Origin: Bacillota bacterium
GTDB lineage: Bacteria; Bacillota_I; Bacilli_A; RF39; UBA660
Length of the DNA stretch: 64,000 nucleotides
Reading direction: 5' to 3'
NCBI GenBank assembly: GCA_015059305.1
Contig: SVAQ01000006.1
Span: forward strand, 5,392-69,391
Shown: positions 1-7,357 of the stretch, piece after piece
Numbering within the stretch: position 1 is the first letter of the stretch
Layout of the letters: the number at the start of each line of letters is the position of its first letter
Translations under genes and position numbers: made by a program
Notes under the pieces: model-generated
The model's database searches: none
What the model saw: the letters and a program-made list of their open reading frames with translations, nothing else
Told to the model about the DNA's origin: nothing

Positions 1-2
1 AT

Positions 3-1100
3 TTAAAAGAAGCAATTCCTTCGCTTAGAAATGAACTTCCAGATGTACCACAAAGCATAGAGAATATTATTATAAAGGCAACTGCCAAAAATCCGAAAAA
101 TAGATATGCTGATGCAACTGAAATGCATGAAGATTTACGTACTTGTTTGGAAGAATCTAGAAAAAATGAAATAAAGGTTTCTTATAAGTATCCAGAACAT
201 GATTATGATGAAAATAAAATCTTAAAAGTAAAAAAAGAAACTAGCGAAATGAGTAAGAAAGAAAGTGAAGAAGTTATAGCAAAGAAAATAACTGAGGGTG
301 ATTTATCTCGTCGCCAAAATAAAACAATATTGATATTAATGTCTATTTTTACGGGCATAGTTGTATTAATCACAACTGTAGTTTTGCTGCTTCCTGTAGT
401 GACTAAAAGCAAACAAGTTATAGTACCTAAAGTAAGTAATATGACAGTTGAAGATGCAACCGCATTATTACAAGAGGAAGGATTTGAAGTAATTGAAACT
501 ATTGAAGAATCCTCAACAACAATCGAAGAAGGTAAGGTAACTAGAACAAACCCGGCGGAAAATACTAAACGTAAGGAAGGTTCGGAGATAAAGATTTATA
601 TTTCAACAGGCAACAAAGAGATTGAAATTGAAGATTACTTAGGTCAAAATGTGGATTATGTTAGAGGTACTCTACAGGCTCAAGGTTTAAAAGTCATAAT
701 AGAGTATGAGGATATTGATCCAGAAAGCGAAGAAGAATATGAAGCAAATTCAATTGTTAAGCAATCAATTGAAAAAGGTCAAACGCTTACAAAAGGTGAT
801 ACAATAACTTTATATATACCTAATATTAAAAATTTATATCCTGATTTTACTGATGGCGCTTATAGTGTTTCTGATGTTATAGAGTTTGCGGAAGAATTTA
901 ATATTAAAGTAACGTTTAAAGATAGTCAAAATAAGATATTAGCAATAAATGAAGATAATGTAAATGAATACAATGATTATAGTATTACAAGTCAAAATCG
1001 TTCTGCAGGAAGTAAAGTTACAAGTGGAGCTAAATTAACAATTGTTATAGATGTTGATAGTACTAGTTCTGGAAATGCTTGTGAAGGGGGATTATGTTAA
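3..1100 (+). CDS. prkC: PASTA-domain Ser/Thr protein kinase, C-terminal part (5' end outside window)
   Basis: The reading frame is open from the window edge, so this is the 3' end of a longer gene; the ATG at 123 is internal. The first 40 codons (KATAKNPKNRY then EMHEDL) match the last subdomain of a Hanks-type kinase. A basic linker is followed by one membrane helix (NKTILILMSIFTGIVVLITT) and three extracellular PASTA repeats of about 65-70 residues each, starting near VIVPKVSNMT, IEIEDYLGQN and LYPDFTDGAY. Such kinases sense muropeptides and control wall growth. The protein ends in a short Cys-containing tail, CEGGLC. The stop overlaps the start of rsgA, and the order prkC-rsgA-rpe is the one found in Bacillus. 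The catalytic residues lie upstream and cannot be checked. Confidence 0.93.
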   Translation, partial: LKEAIPSLRNELPDVPQSIENIIIKATAKNPKNRYADATEMHEDLRTCLEESRKNEIKVSYKYPEHDYDENKILKVKKETSEMSKKESEEVIAKKITEGDLSRRQNKTILILMSIFTGIVVLITTVVLLLPVVTKSKQVIVPKVSNMTVEDATALLQEEGFEVIETIEESSTTIEEGKVTRTNPAENTKRKEGSEIKIYISTGNKEIEIEDYLGQNVDYVRGTLQAQGLKVIIEYEDIDPESEEEYEANSIVKQSIEKGQTLTKGDTITLYIPNIKNLYPDFTDGAYSVSDVIEFAEEFNIKVTFKDSQNKILAINEDNVNEYNDYSITSQNRSAGSKVTSGAKLTIVIDVDSTSSGNACEGGLC

Positions 1101-1951
1101 AAGGGCGAATAAAAAATATCAATAGCACTAAATATGTCGTTGATGTCAATGACAAAGATTATAGTTGTGTCTTAAGAGGAATTTTTCGTAAAGAAAAAAT
1201 AACTCCATTAGTTGGAGATTATGTAGAGATAAATGAAAAAGAGCTTCAGATTACGAAAATTTTTCCTCGTAAGAACTTTTTAAATCGTCCTAATATTGCT
1301 AATGTCGATATTGCCCTAATTATCACTAGTGTTAAGAAACCTGAGTTAGATTTAGTTTTATTAGATAAATTATTAGTTCATGTTTCTGCGAGTAATATTA
1401 AACCAGTAATCTGTTTTACTAAGACAGACTTATTAACTGATGAAGAGTTTAAAGAATTTAAAAAAATTATGAAATATTATAAAAGTATTGGTTACGATGC
1501 TATTTTAAATGAAAATGTTTTAAAGTTTAAAATGCTAGTTCATGATAAAGTAGTTGTTGCTTGTGGTCAAACTGGTGCTGGTAAATCAACCTTTATTAAT
1601 AAAATAGATGATAGTTTACATTTGGAAACAAAACCGATATCAGAAAGTTTAAATCGTGGAGTACATACAACCAGATATGTTAGTTTATACAAAATCGAAA
1701 ATTTTTATATTGCGGATACTCCAGGATTTAGTTCATTAGAATTAACATCTTTAACCGAAGAACAAATCAGAGATGGTTTCATAGAATTTAAAAAATATGA
1801 TTGTAAGTATAAAGACTGTAGTCATATTAATACTGATGGGTGTGAAGTAATCGATTATGTTGGCAATAAAATTATGCAAAGTCGATATAATAATTATAAA
1901 AAGTTTATAAAGGAGCATAATGAAAGTAGCAGTAAGTTATTTAAAAAGTGA
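1094..1951 (+). CDS. rsgA: Ribosome small-subunit-dependent GTPase RsgA
   Basis: A 285-residue circularly permuted GTPase that helps the 30S subunit mature. An N-terminal OB-fold region is followed by G4 (FTKTD), then the P-loop GQTGAGKST and the G3 motif DTPGF, which is the permuted G4-G1-G3 order. The C-terminal zinc knuckle is visible as CKYKDCSHINTDGC. The length is typical. The start overlaps the kinase gene by 7 nt and the 3' end overlaps rpe by 32 nt, so the three genes look translationally coupled. Confidence 0.95.
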   Translation: MLKGRIKNINSTKYVVDVNDKDYSCVLRGIFRKEKITPLVGDYVEINEKELQITKIFPRKNFLNRPNIANVDIALIITSVKKPELDLVLLDKLLVHVSASNIKPVICFTKTDLLTDEEFKEFKKIMKYYKSIGYDAILNENVLKFKMLVHDKVVVACGQTGAGKSTFINKIDDSLHLETKPISESLNRGVHTTRYVSLYKIENFYIADTPGFSSLELTSLTEEQIRDGFIEFKKYDCKYKDCSHINTDGCEVIDYVGNKIMQSRYNNYKKFIKEHNESSSKLFKK

Positions 1952-2546
1952 TAATTATAAAAAGTGTATTGAAAAAATTGAATCTTCGACAGCAGATTTT
2001 ATCCACGTTGATTTATGTGATGGTAAATATGTCGAAACAAAAAATTTTACAATTGCAGATGTCATTAAACTTTTGAAAAATGTTCATAAACCCTTAGATA
2101 TACACTTAATGGTTAAAGAACCAATTAAATATCTAAATGAACTAGCGATGCTTAATGCATTTACTATTACGATTCATTTAGATGGGTGTAAAGATCCAGC
2201 TAAAACTATAGAGTATATTAAAAATATTGGTCTTAAAGTAGGGGTGGCAATCAATCCCGATGAATCTATCGAAATTTTAAAACCATATTTAAATGATATT
2301 GATTCTGTCCTAGTGATGAGTGTTATTCCTGGAAAGGGAGGCCAAAAGTTCATGCCAGAGGTATTAACTAAAATCGATGATTTAGTTAATTTAAAAAACG
2401 AGTATCAGCTTACTATAGCGGTTGATGGTGGTATTAATGGTGAGACGATAAATTACCTTAAAGGAAAAAATGTTGATATGGTTATCAGTGGTTCCTATAT
2501 AACAGATAGCGATGATTTTAATGAAAATATCAAAAATTTAAAATAA
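1920..2546 (+). CDS. rpe: Ribulose-phosphate 3-epimerase
   Basis: A 208-residue TIM-barrel enzyme that interconverts ribulose 5-phosphate and xylulose 5-phosphate in the pentose phosphate pathway. Family motifs are HVDLCDG (usually HxDxMDG), DIHLMV, the phosphate loop SVIPGKGGQ (usually TVNPGFGGQ) and VDGGIN. It is therefore a somewhat divergent member, but the metal-binding His and Asp positions are present. The start at 1920 lies inside rsgA and has an AAGGAG ribosome-binding site at 1910. A transketolase of the same pathway lies at 4570. Confidence 0.9.
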   Translation: MKVAVSYLKSDNYKKCIEKIESSTADFIHVDLCDGKYVETKNFTIADVIKLLKNVHKPLDIHLMVKEPIKYLNELAMLNAFTITIHLDGCKDPAKTIEYIKNIGLKVGVAINPDESIEILKPYLNDIDSVLVMSVIPGKGGQKFMPEVLTKIDDLVNLKNEYQLTIAVDGGINGETINYLKGKNVDMVISGSYITDSDDFNENIKNLK

Positions 2547-2600
2547 AATTTCAATTATTTGGCATTTTTTTATATTGTAATAATATAGGAAGGTAACATT

Positions 2601-3593
2601 ATGACTAAATTAAGGAAATTGCCGATATTTGTGTTATGTTTATCTTTTTTGATAGTAATTCTTTTTTTCTTTCTTGTAGTTCGGGTAATAAATATGTTTG
2701 ATAAAATTTCGCAAGATCAAATGGTTAGTTTAGATGTTGCGCATGTTCCTATCATTGAAGGGGTTAAAGATATCTTTTTTGACGGAAAAAGTGAATTAGA
2801 CTTATTTTCGCATTTGCATTTTAAAGAAGGTAATAAAGAAACTATAGAAATTAAGACAAAAGGTGAATATAATTTAACGATTAATGGAATATATAATTTG
2901 TTTTATGTTATTAGAAGTGTGGATGGATATTTAAAAGAGATTCCTTTTAAATTAATAGTTAATATTGATAAAGGTAATCCTAATTATAAAGTAAGTTATA
3001 AGAGTGTTACTCCAAAAGGATATGAGCTTACTGTTAAAGATGGTGTCAGTATTGTTAAAAACAACATTATTATTAATAAATCTTATAGTATTCCTAGGGA
3101 TTATGTTCCAAGTAATTTGGTTTCTATTAGCACTAGGTGTGAAGTAGTAAATTATGTTAAAGATGCATTTGATATGCTTGTAAGTGATGCTTTTGTAACT
3201 GGATTAAACATTTATCCATCTACTTGTTATCGATCTTATACGTTTCAAGAGATTTTATTTAAAAATTATGTTATTCGTGATGGCCAAGAATATGCTGAAA
3301 AGTATTCGGCTAGACCAGGGTATTCAGAACATCAAAGTGGATTAGCAATCGATGTTAATACAGTAAATAACGCATTTAGTTATACTGCAGAAAGTGCTTG
3401 GTTAAATGACAATTGTTATAAATATGGCTTTATTATTCGCTATCCTAAAGATAAAGAAAATATCACGGGATATCAATATGAACCATGGCATATAAGGTAC
3501 GTTGGAAACATTCTTGCAAATATCTTATACAATAATGGCAGTTGGCTTACTTTAGAAGAATATTATGGTTTAACAAGTGTTTATGATAAATAA
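2601..3593 (+). CDS. D-alanyl-D-alanine carboxypeptidase, VanY/M15B family
   Basis: A 330-residue membrane-anchored protein. One N-terminal membrane helix (about residues 8-28) is followed by a beta-rich stretch of about 90 residues that resembles an Ig-like or DUF5011-type domain, then a zinc peptidase domain. The M15B metal motifs are SEHQSGLAIDV (SxHxxGxAxD) and EPWHIRYVG (ExxWH). These enzymes trim the terminal D-Ala of peptidoglycan stem peptides outside the cell. It stands alone, convergent with lexA. A VanX-like dipeptidase is less likely given the length and anchor. Confidence 0.9.
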   Translation: MTKLRKLPIFVLCLSFLIVILFFFLVVRVINMFDKISQDQMVSLDVAHVPIIEGVKDIFFDGKSELDLFSHLHFKEGNKETIEIKTKGEYNLTINGIYNLFYVIRSVDGYLKEIPFKLIVNIDKGNPNYKVSYKSVTPKGYELTVKDGVSIVKNNIIINKSYSIPRDYVPSNLVSISTRCEVVNYVKDAFDMLVSDAFVTGLNIYPSTCYRSYTFQEILFKNYVIRDGQEYAEKYSARPGYSEHQSGLAIDVNTVNNAFSYTAESAWLNDNCYKYGFIIRYPKDKENITGYQYEPWHIRYVGNILANILYNNGSWLTLEEYYGLTSVYDK

Positions 3594-3616
3594 AAAAGAG
3601 TATAAATATACTCTTT
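3591..3616 (-). terminator. Intrinsic terminator of lexA
   Basis: A perfect inverted repeat AAAGAGTATA / TATACTCTTT occupies 3595-3616. On the minus strand it is followed by a run of six T, so it ends lexA transcription. On the plus strand the T-run after the stem is poor, so it may stop vanY transcription only weakly. Confidence 0.8.
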
Positions 3617-3623
3617 GGCTTGC

Positions 3624-4247
3624 TTAAATTTTACGGTATAACCCGATTGCGATTCCTAGAATGGTGCAATTAGGTAATATGATTGGATCCATTGTATCAT
3701 TTTCTGGCTGTAATCTAATATGATCTTTTTCTTTATAAAAGGTTTTAAGTGTTACTTCGTTTTCTTCGGTCATAGCTACAACAATTTGACCATTTTTTGC
3801 TGTATTTTGTCTTTTGACAATAATGTAATCTTTATCATGAATTCCAGCGTTAATCATACTTTCTCCAGATACTCGTAAAGTAAATACCTCAGCAGAAGAT
3901 GGTATTAAGGAAGCTGGTAAGTCAAAAAATTCATTTGGGGTTTCTATAGCTGTAATAGGACTACCTGCAGTAATTTTTCCAAGTAGAGGAACTTTGATGA
4001 CGTCCTCATTTTTTTCTTCATATTCATTTTCAACAAGTAATTCTAGTGTTCTAAATTTATTATTTGAACTGCGAACGTAACCAGCTTTTTCTAAATTTTT
4101 AATGTGAACAAAGACAGTTGCTGGACTAGATAAGTTTACACCGTTACAGATTTCTCTGATAGTAGGTGGGTAACCATGTGCTGCGGTATATTTTTTGATA
4201 AATTTTAAGACGTCTGCTTGACGTTTGGTAAGATTGTCAGTTTTCAT
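3624..4247 (-). CDS. lexA: LexA repressor
   Basis: A 207-residue SOS repressor. The N-terminal winged helix (TKRQADVLKFIKK, then GYPPTIREIC and SSPATVFVHIKNLEKAG) is followed by the self-cleavage site TAGSP, the catalytic Ser in GESM and the catalytic Lys in IIVKRQ. It binds SOS boxes and is cleaved when RecA is activated. The start is preceded by AAGGAAGG. Two SOS boxes lie upstream (4300-4313 and 4328-4341), so it very likely represses itself and the divergent small gene at 4373. Confidence 0.97.
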   Translation of the reverse strand: MKTDNLTKRQADVLKFIKKYTAAHGYPPTIREICNGVNLSSPATVFVHIKNLEKAGYVRSSNNKFRTLELLVENEYEEKNEDVIKVPLLGKITAGSPITAIETPNEFFDLPASLIPSSAEVFTLRVSGESMINAGIHDKDYIIVKRQNTAKNGQIVVAMTEENEVTLKTFYKEKDHIRLQPENDTMDPIILPNCTILGIAIGLYRKI

Positions 4248-4273
4248 AGGATCCTTCCTTTCTTCTTAAAATA

Positions 4274-4302
4274 ATTTTACAATAACAAATGTCAAAAGTC
4301 AA
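4274..4302 (-). promoter_or_regulatory. lexA promoter
   Basis: On the minus strand TTGACT (4302-4297), a 17-bp spacer and TAAAAT (4279-4274) form a plausible sigma-A promoter, about 27 nt upstream of the lexA start. The SOS box at 4300-4313 overlaps its -35 element, as expected for autorepression. Confidence 0.6.
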
Positions 4303-4313
4303 ACAAATGTTTT
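4300..4313. promoter_or_regulatory. SOS box (LexA operator), lexA-proximal
   Basis: CAAACAAATGTTTT agrees with the Gram-positive LexA consensus CGAAC-N4-GTTCG at most positions, including the AAC and GTT cores. It overlaps the -35 of the lexA promoter. Confidence 0.7.
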
Positions 4314-4321
4314 TATAACGA

Positions 4322-4350
4322 TTGACACGAACAGATGTTTGATGTATATT
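4322..4350 (+). promoter_or_regulatory. Sigma-A promoter of the small SOS gene with an embedded SOS box
   Basis: TTGACA (4322-4327), a 17-bp spacer and TATATT (4345-4350) form a near-consensus promoter. The spacer contains CGAACAGATGTTTG (4328-4341), a near-perfect LexA operator placed directly between -35 and -10. This arrangement gives tight LexA repression and SOS induction of the gene starting at 4373. Confidence 0.85.
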
Positions 4351-4372
4351 TGTAACGAAGGATGTGATACAA

Positions 4373-4516
4373 ATGAAAAAAGTTTTAGTTAATTACGGAG
4401 GAATAGTATTATTCTATATGATTATTGTTTTAGGAGTATTATTCTTATGTGCTAGTAATTCTAGTGTTAATTCAACCCCATCATCATTTGGCATATCCAC
4501 CGGTTATCAGAAATGA
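4373..4516 (+). CDS. Small SOS-controlled membrane protein in the yneA position
   Basis: A 47-codon ORF with a good ribosome-binding site (AAGGATG, 4358-4364) and its own LexA-controlled promoter. It encodes MKKVLVNYGG followed by a strongly hydrophobic segment (about residues 11-27) and a short Ser/Thr-rich tail, so it should be a single-pass membrane peptide. In Bacillus the gene divergent from lexA and upstream of tkt-sirA-yneF is yneA, the SOS cell-division inhibitor. Position and control are the same here, but the LysM domain of YneA is absent. An SOS division-checkpoint role is inferred from context only. Confidence 0.75.
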   Translation: MKKVLVNYGGIVLFYMIIVLGVLFLCASNSSVNSTPSSFGISTGYQK

Positions 4517-4569
4517 TATTTATCTTTATTGTGTTTTATGATAAAATTATAAAATAGGAAGTGGTAAAG

Positions 4570-6555
4570 ATGGCAAATAAAAACGAAACGGCAATAAACT
4601 CAATTAAGATGTTAGCTTTGGATATGATTAATAAGGCGGGGAGTGGACATCCAGGAATCGTTTTAGGAGCCACACCAGTTTTGTGTTCATTATATTTAAA
4701 CGAGCTTAATGTTTTAGCTAATAAACCTAATTGGATGAATCGAGATCGATTTGTATTATCTGCTGGACATGGTTCAGCGATGTTGTATTCACTTTTGCAT
4801 TTTGCTGGTTTTGATATTTCTCTAGATGATTTAAAAAGATTTAGAGATGTTGATTCATTTACTCCGGGCCATCCAGAAGTAAATGAAACTTTAGGAGTTG
4901 ATTGTTCATCTGGACCGCTTGGTGAAGGCGTTGCAACAGCGGTTGGAATGGCTCTTGCTGAAAGATACTTTGAAAACATTTGTCGTAGCGTTGATAAAAA
5001 AAGTAACTTAGTAGATTATTATACTTATGTACTATGTGGAGATGGAGATTTACAAGAAGGAATAAGTTATGAAGCTTTATCGTTTGCTAGTGCTCAAAAA
5101 TTAAAAAAATTAATTATTATTTATGATTCTAATAAAGTACAATTAGATGGTGAAGTAAAAAATACGTTTACTGAAGAAGTGGAAGAAAGATTCGAAGCTT
5201 TAGATTTTAATGTTATCACAGTTAAAAATGGAAGTAGTGTTAGTGATATAACTTCAGCTTTAAAAGATGCTCGAAAAAGTGATATGCCATCTATCATTAT
5301 TGTTAATACGAAAATTGGGAAAGATGCTTTAAATGAAGGCACTAATGAAATTCATGGTAAGCCTTTAAGTAATGAAGAAATATTAAATTTGAAACAAAAA
5401 TATAAATTATCTTTAGATCCTTTTTCTTATAGCGAAGAAGTTAAAAATTATGTTACAGATACAATCATCAAAAGAGTTAACAAAAAATATGAAAATTGGT
5501 TAAGAGAATATAATTTAGCAAAAGAAAGTCGTAATAAAGATTTAGTAGGTATTATTAATTTAATTGAGAAAGGTGAATTTTTTGTTGACTTTGATAGTAC
5601 CAATTATCAAATTAATGAAAAATATTGTGAGGAAGGTAGATTATCAAATCAAAAAGCAATGAATTTCATCGCTCCGAAAACCAGATTCTTTTTAGGGGGG
5701 AGTGCAGATCTTTCTAGTTCAACGAAAACTATAATTGACAAAAGTGGGTTGATGAGTCATGAAAATCCCACTGGTAGAAATATACCTTTCGGAGTTCGTG
5801 AAAATGCTATGGGAGCTATTTTAAATGGAATGGCCTTATCGGGACTTAGAGTATATGGTTCAACATTTTTAACTTTTGCGGATTACTTAAAACCGTCGCT
5901 AAGAATGAGTGCAATGATGAAACTACCGGTTACATATATTTTCACTCATGATTCGGTATCTATCGGCGGCGATGGGCCAACACATCAACCAATAGAGCAA
6001 CTTACAATGCTTCGAAGCACTCCGAATATGACAGTGTTTAGACCCGCAGATATTAATGAAATAATTGGTGCTTGGGAGTATATTTTAAAAAATAAAGAAA
6101 CGGTTAGTATTGTATTAAGTAAAGAAAAACTGAATATTCAAAAGCATACAAATGGAAAATATGTTAAGTATGGGGCTTATATTGTTAGAAAAGAAAAATA
6201 TCGTTTAGATGGAATTATAATAGCAACTGGTAGTGAAGTATCTACAGCATTAAAAATTGCAGAAGAATTATTTACTCAAGGAATTGATTTAAGAATTGTA
6301 TCGATGCCATCAATGGAATTATTCTTAAAACAAAACCCTGTTTATGAAGAAAAGTTATTACCTAAAGAAGTTAAGACGATTACTTTAGAAGCAGGATCAA
6401 CGGTTATGTGGCATCGATTTGCATCTAGTAGCAAATGTATTTTAGGAATTGATACTTATGGTGTTTCAGGTAAAAAAGAAGATGTTTTAAAGTTTGTAGG
6501 CTTTGATTACAATAGTTTACTTATGAAAATTAAAAATATGTTTGAATCTAACTAA
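4570..6555 (+). CDS. tkt: Transketolase
   Basis: A 661-residue full-length thiamine-diphosphate enzyme of the pentose phosphate pathway that moves two-carbon ketol units. Seen motifs are GHPG near the N-terminus, SAGHGSAMLYSLLH, the TPP/metal loop GDGDLQEG, the catalytic-Glu region RENAMGAILNG and THDSVSIGGDGPTHQP. The in-frame GTG at 4561 lies within the ribosome-binding site region; AGGAAGTGG fits the ATG at 4570 better. It is the first large gene downstream of the SOS small gene and is followed by sirA and yneF as in Bacillus. Confidence 0.97.
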   Translation: MANKNETAINSIKMLALDMINKAGSGHPGIVLGATPVLCSLYLNELNVLANKPNWMNRDRFVLSAGHGSAMLYSLLHFAGFDISLDDLKRFRDVDSFTPGHPEVNETLGVDCSSGPLGEGVATAVGMALAERYFENICRSVDKKSNLVDYYTYVLCGDGDLQEGISYEALSFASAQKLKKLIIIYDSNKVQLDGEVKNTFTEEVEERFEALDFNVITVKNGSSVSDITSALKDARKSDMPSIIIVNTKIGKDALNEGTNEIHGKPLSNEEILNLKQKYKLSLDPFSYSEEVKNYVTDTIIKRVNKKYENWLREYNLAKESRNKDLVGIINLIEKGEFFVDFDSTNYQINEKYCEEGRLSNQKAMNFIAPKTRFFLGGSADLSSSTKTIIDKSGLMSHENPTGRNIPFGVRENAMGAILNGMALSGLRVYGSTFLTFADYLKPSLRMSAMMKLPVTYIFTHDSVSIGGDGPTHQPIEQLTMLRSTPNMTVFRPADINEIIGAWEYILKNKETVSIVLSKEKLNIQKHTNGKYVKYGAYIVRKEKYRLDGIIIATGSEVSTALKIAEELFTQGIDLRIVSMPSMELFLKQNPVYEEKLLPKEVKTITLEAGSTVMWHRFASSSKCILGIDTYGVSGKKEDVLKFVGFDYNSLLMKIKNMFESN

Positions 6556-6606
6556 ATTCGACATATTTTTTTTATTTAATATGTTAATCTTTTTTCAGGT
6601 GAAGAA

Positions 6607-7020
6607 ATGAGAACATATTATATATTTAATGTTAACAAAGAAATGAGTATTTTAACTAAAGATAGTCCATACATGCTTTTTAAAAGTTTTGAATCAATAT
6701 ATCAAGCAGATCGTAATGATTTAGGTATGGCAAGTAATTTATATGAACAATTAGCTAGTAAATTTAATAAAAATATTTTGAATCAAAAAATAGTAAATGA
6801 ATATCGAGATAATCAACACTATATGTATACTAAAGACCGACATACATATTACAATAAGTATAAAGATGAAACTTGTAATTTGACGGTTAAAAACAGCTAT
6901 ATTATATGTAATTCTAATAATTCTAGATTAGAATTATTAAAAAGATTAAGTGGTTTTAATTTATTTGCATGTGATTTTGAAAATAAGGATTACTTTTGGC
7001 TAGATGAAATCTATTGTTAA
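6607..7020 (+). CDS. sirA: SirA-like protein (DnaA inhibitor family)
   Basis: A 137-residue soluble protein with start MRTYYIF and a C-terminal LFACDFENKDYFWLDEI segment. These recall the N-terminal RHYYTYLIK-like start and the C-terminal AMDF...GWL segment of Bacillus SirA (YneE). SirA binds domain I of DnaA and blocks re-initiation of replication during sporulation. The placement between tkt and yneF is the Bacillus order and is the strongest evidence. The ribosome-binding site AGGTGAAG precedes the ATG. Sequence similarity is weak, so the name rests on synteny and ends. Confidence 0.65.
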   Translation: MRTYYIFNVNKEMSILTKDSPYMLFKSFESIYQADRNDLGMASNLYEQLASKFNKNILNQKIVNEYRDNQHYMYTKDRHTYYNKYKDETCNLTVKNSYIICNSNNSRLELLKRLSGFNLFACDFENKDYFWLDEIYC

Positions 7021-7060
7021 AATGTAGTAAATGTAGTAAAATGTTTTAGAGGAGATAATT

Positions 7061-7270
7061 ATGTTAGAAACAATAATATGGAGCATTTGTTCTTTAGTGG
7101 TTGGTATTGTTTTAGGCTTTTTAATTGCTAAAACAGTTACTAAAAAACAATTAGAAAAAAATCCTCCGATAAATGAAAAAATGATTGAAGCTATGATGAG
7201 TAGCATGGGAAGAAAACCAAGCCAAAAGCAAGTTAAACAGGTAATGGCTCAAATGAATCGTTTTAAATAA
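7061..7270 (+). CDS. yneF: YneF family (UPF0154) small membrane protein
   Basis: A 69-residue protein with one N-terminal membrane helix (IIWSICSLVVGIVLGFLIAK) and a conserved cytosolic tail (NPPINEKMIEAMMSSMGRKP and KQVKQVMAQM) typical of UPF0154/YneF. Its function is unknown. AGAGGAGA lies upstream of the ATG. A terminator follows directly, so it ends the tkt-sirA-yneF unit. Confidence 0.9.
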   Translation: MLETIIWSICSLVVGIVLGFLIAKTVTKKQLEKNPPINEKMIEAMMSSMGRKPSQKQVKQVMAQMNRFK

Positions 7271-7289
7271 TCACTTCGGTGATTTTTTT
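7269..7289 (+). terminator. Intrinsic terminator after yneF
   Basis: A 6-bp stem AATCAC/GTGATT closed by the stable TTCG tetraloop is followed by a T-run (7283-7289). Confidence 0.85.
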
Positions 7290-7357
7290 GTTGGCATAAT
7301 TTGTTCTTGTTTAGAAAATTAACTTAAATTATAATAAAAGTATGTAGGTGGAAGTGA

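Noticed and set aside
4536..4979. 147-codon minus-strand frame opposite the start of tkt
   Set aside because: It covers the tkt promoter and the TPP-binding region; the product has no recognisable features.
6561..6583. Inverted repeat ACATATT/AATATGT after tkt as a terminator
   Set aside because: The stem is AT-only and no T-run follows it; sirA probably continues from tkt.
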